Of a stretch of 7,185 nucleotides of DNA, positions 5,964-7,185 are shown piece by piece. The stretch lies in contig JAPYPM010000110.1 in assembly GCA_029937635.1 (NCBI GenBank), positions 1 through 7,185 of the forward strand, given 5' to 3'. Under the pieces are notes generated by a model that was not told the origin of the DNA, did no database searches, and saw only the letters and a list, made by a program, of their open reading frames with translations. The stretch's first letter is position 1. Each line of letters begins with the position of its first letter. The DNA comes from Nitrospinaceae bacterium. Its GTDB lineage: Bacteria > Nitrospinota > Nitrospinia > Nitrospinales > VA-1. Made by a program: the position numbers and the translations under genes.

Positions 5964-7185
5964 ATGTCAAACTTGGGGGAATTTAGCCAATCTAATGAAA
6001 TTGGTCAATTAGTTTTGCAAGGTAAAGAAAAAGGTTATGTGACATATGAAGACGTCAACAATGCTTTGCCTTCTAATTTTATCGCTCCGGAACAAATTGA
6101 CGGCTTGATGAATGTATTTGGAGAAAACGATATTCATGTTGTAGATTCTGACTCCGCAGGAAAAAAGCTTGTTTCTGAAAATAGAACCTCTGAGGAAAAA
6201 GAACCTGCACAGTCTGATGATTCGACCCCCAACAAAAGTGAGAGTGTATCTATTGACGATCCGGTCCGTATGTACCTTAGAGAGATGGGCACTATTTCCT
6301 TACTCACACGTGAAGGAGAAGTTACCATAGCAAAAAAAATTGAGGCCGGGCAATATGAAGTTGTTGCGTCAGTCTCTAGCTGTTCTATCACACTCAAAGA
6401 AATAGTTCAGTTAGGTGAACAAACAAAACGAGGTGAAATCAATCTCTTTGACGTAGTTCTAACAAACGAACCAGAAGAGAAAAAAATTGAAATAGAAGCT
6501 AAAGAAACAAAAAAATTTTTTAACGAAATTAAAATTTTTAAGGCCAATACAAAAAAATTTACAACACTTCAAAATAAAATGACAAGTAAGCTAACAGATA
6601 AGGCTAGAGAGAAACATGAACAAACAGAAATCAGTCAACGAAGTCTTCTTAAAAAATCCATGCGTAGTATGAAATTAACCCCAAATACGATGGACGATAT
6701 AATTGAAAAAATCTATGCGGTTGCAGCTGAAATACGATTAGTCGGAAAAAAAGAGCGCGAATTAGAACGCGCATGGGGCATGAAATTTACCGATATTAAA
6801 AAACAATCCGGTAATTGGAAAAAACAAAAAAGTGTGAAATTGCCGCGTGGGGGAAGTATCACAAGTAAAAAATATGAAGAATGCTTAAAGCTAGTCCAGC
6901 CCGGGCGTAGAAAAATAAAGCAAATTGAGCTCAAAATAGAAACACCGAAAGAACTCTTACTTGCTACAGTTCGATCAATAGCACGTGGTCGAATTAAAGA
7001 AAAAAATGCAAAGCGAGAGCTCGCAGAAGCAAACCTTCGATTAGTAGTCAGCATAGCTAAAAAATACACCAACCGCGGATTGCAGTTTTTAGATCTTATT
7101 CAAGAAGGAAACATAGGTCTTATGAAAGCCGTAGATAAATTTGAGTACCAACGAGGATATAAGTTTAGCACCTATGCTACTTGGT
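5964..7185 (+). CDS. rpoD: Primary sigma factor RpoD, 3' end beyond the window
   Basis: The frame is open for 407 codons to the window edge and encodes the N-terminal part of the housekeeping sigma70, which directs RNA polymerase to -35/-10 promoters. Region 1.1 is seen at about 10-62 ([16 protein letters not shown], then [19 protein letters not shown]), followed by an acidic linker. Region 1.2 is at 98-128 ([22 protein letters not shown]), then the long lysine-rich non-conserved region to about 330. Regions 2.1-2.3 begin near 349 ([47 protein letters not shown]), and the window ends at FSTYATW, inside the core/promoter-melting segment. Regions 2.4, 3 and 4 are missing only because of the window end. 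A strong GGAGAGG (5949-5955) lies eight bases before the ATG, far better than the dnaG start, which fits high sigma output from a shared mRNA. Confidence 0.97.
   Translation, partial: MSNLGEFSQSNEIGQLVLQGKEKGYVTYEDVNNALPSNFIAPEQIDGLMNVFGENDIHVVDSDSAGKKLVSENRTSEEKEPAQSDDSTPNKSESVSIDDPVRMYLREMGTISLLTREGEVTIAKKIEAGQYEVVASVSSCSITLKEIVQLGEQTKRGEINLFDVVLTNEPEEKKIEIEAKETKKFFNEIKIFKANTKKFTTLQNKMTSKLTDKAREKHEQTEISQRSLLKKSMRSMKLTPNTMDDIIEKIYAVAAEIRLVGKKERELERAWGMKFTDIKKQSGNWKKQKSVKLPRGGSITSKKYEECLKLVQPGRRKIKQIELKIETPKELLLATVRSIARGRIKEKNAKRELAEANLRLVVSIAKKYTNRGLQFLDLIQEGNIGLMKAVDKFEYQRGYKFSTYATW

Noticed and set aside
6134..6397. Open frame on the reverse strand within rpoD
   Set aside because: It lies wholly inside the sigma factor coding region, has low-complexity serine-rich composition and no recognisable motif.
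6713..7072. 119-codon open frame on the reverse strand within rpoD
   Set aside because: It is opposite a lysine-rich part of RpoD, whose codons give a phenylalanine- and serine-rich shadow; no motif supports a gene.
1..7185. A new defence, mobile or biosynthetic system, CRISPR array, tRNA or rRNA
   Set aside because: Every substantial frame matches a known housekeeping or enzyme family, and no repeat array, transposase, attachment site or RNA gene could be seen.

Overview
This is an AT-rich chromosomal stretch (about 35-40% G+C by eye) from a Gram-negative-type bacterium. It holds six protein genes, two of them cut by the window edges. The YqeY-DnaG-RpoD order, the N-terminal style of the sigma factor, the lipoprotein signal and the SprT-like protein together suggest a deltaproteobacterium in the broad sense or a relative such as Nitrospinota or SAR324. 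That placement is inference; there is no rRNA gene here to settle it.

Left part (1-3396): three genes without an obvious common pathway. A secreted alpha/beta-hydrolase lipoprotein reads leftward from a GTG at 1003 and runs out of the window. Facing away from it, after 201 bases, is an SprT-like zinc metalloprotein (1205-2014). After another 200 bases comes a DUF1343 / NamZ-type exo-beta-N-acetylmuramidase gene (2215-3396), which would cleave MurNAc from peptidoglycan fragments. The metalloprotein and the NamZ gene each have a sizeable inverted repeat between a weak promoter-like -10 box and the ribosome binding site.

Right part (3525-7185): the macromolecular-synthesis operon, arranged yqeY, dnaG, rpoD. 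A near-consensus sigma70 promoter (TTGACA, 17 bases, TATATT) with a perfect 9-bp dyad flanking its -10 box lies directly before yqeY. DnaG (replication primase) follows from a TTG start without a Shine-Dalgarno site. RpoD (primary sigma factor) follows with a strong Shine-Dalgarno site and is cut within conserved region 2. The usual first gene of this operon, rpsU (ribosomal protein S21), is not present in front of yqeY. The signals fit the known logic of the operon: one transcript, little primase, much sigma factor.

No mobile element, CRISPR array, tRNA, rRNA or recognisable defence or biosynthetic system was found. The genes are known families. What deserves a second look is the non-coding structure: the hairpin before the SprT-like gene, the CACGTG-based hairpin before namZ, the dyad on the operon promoter, and the anti-Shine-Dalgarno-like octamer at the dnaG start.
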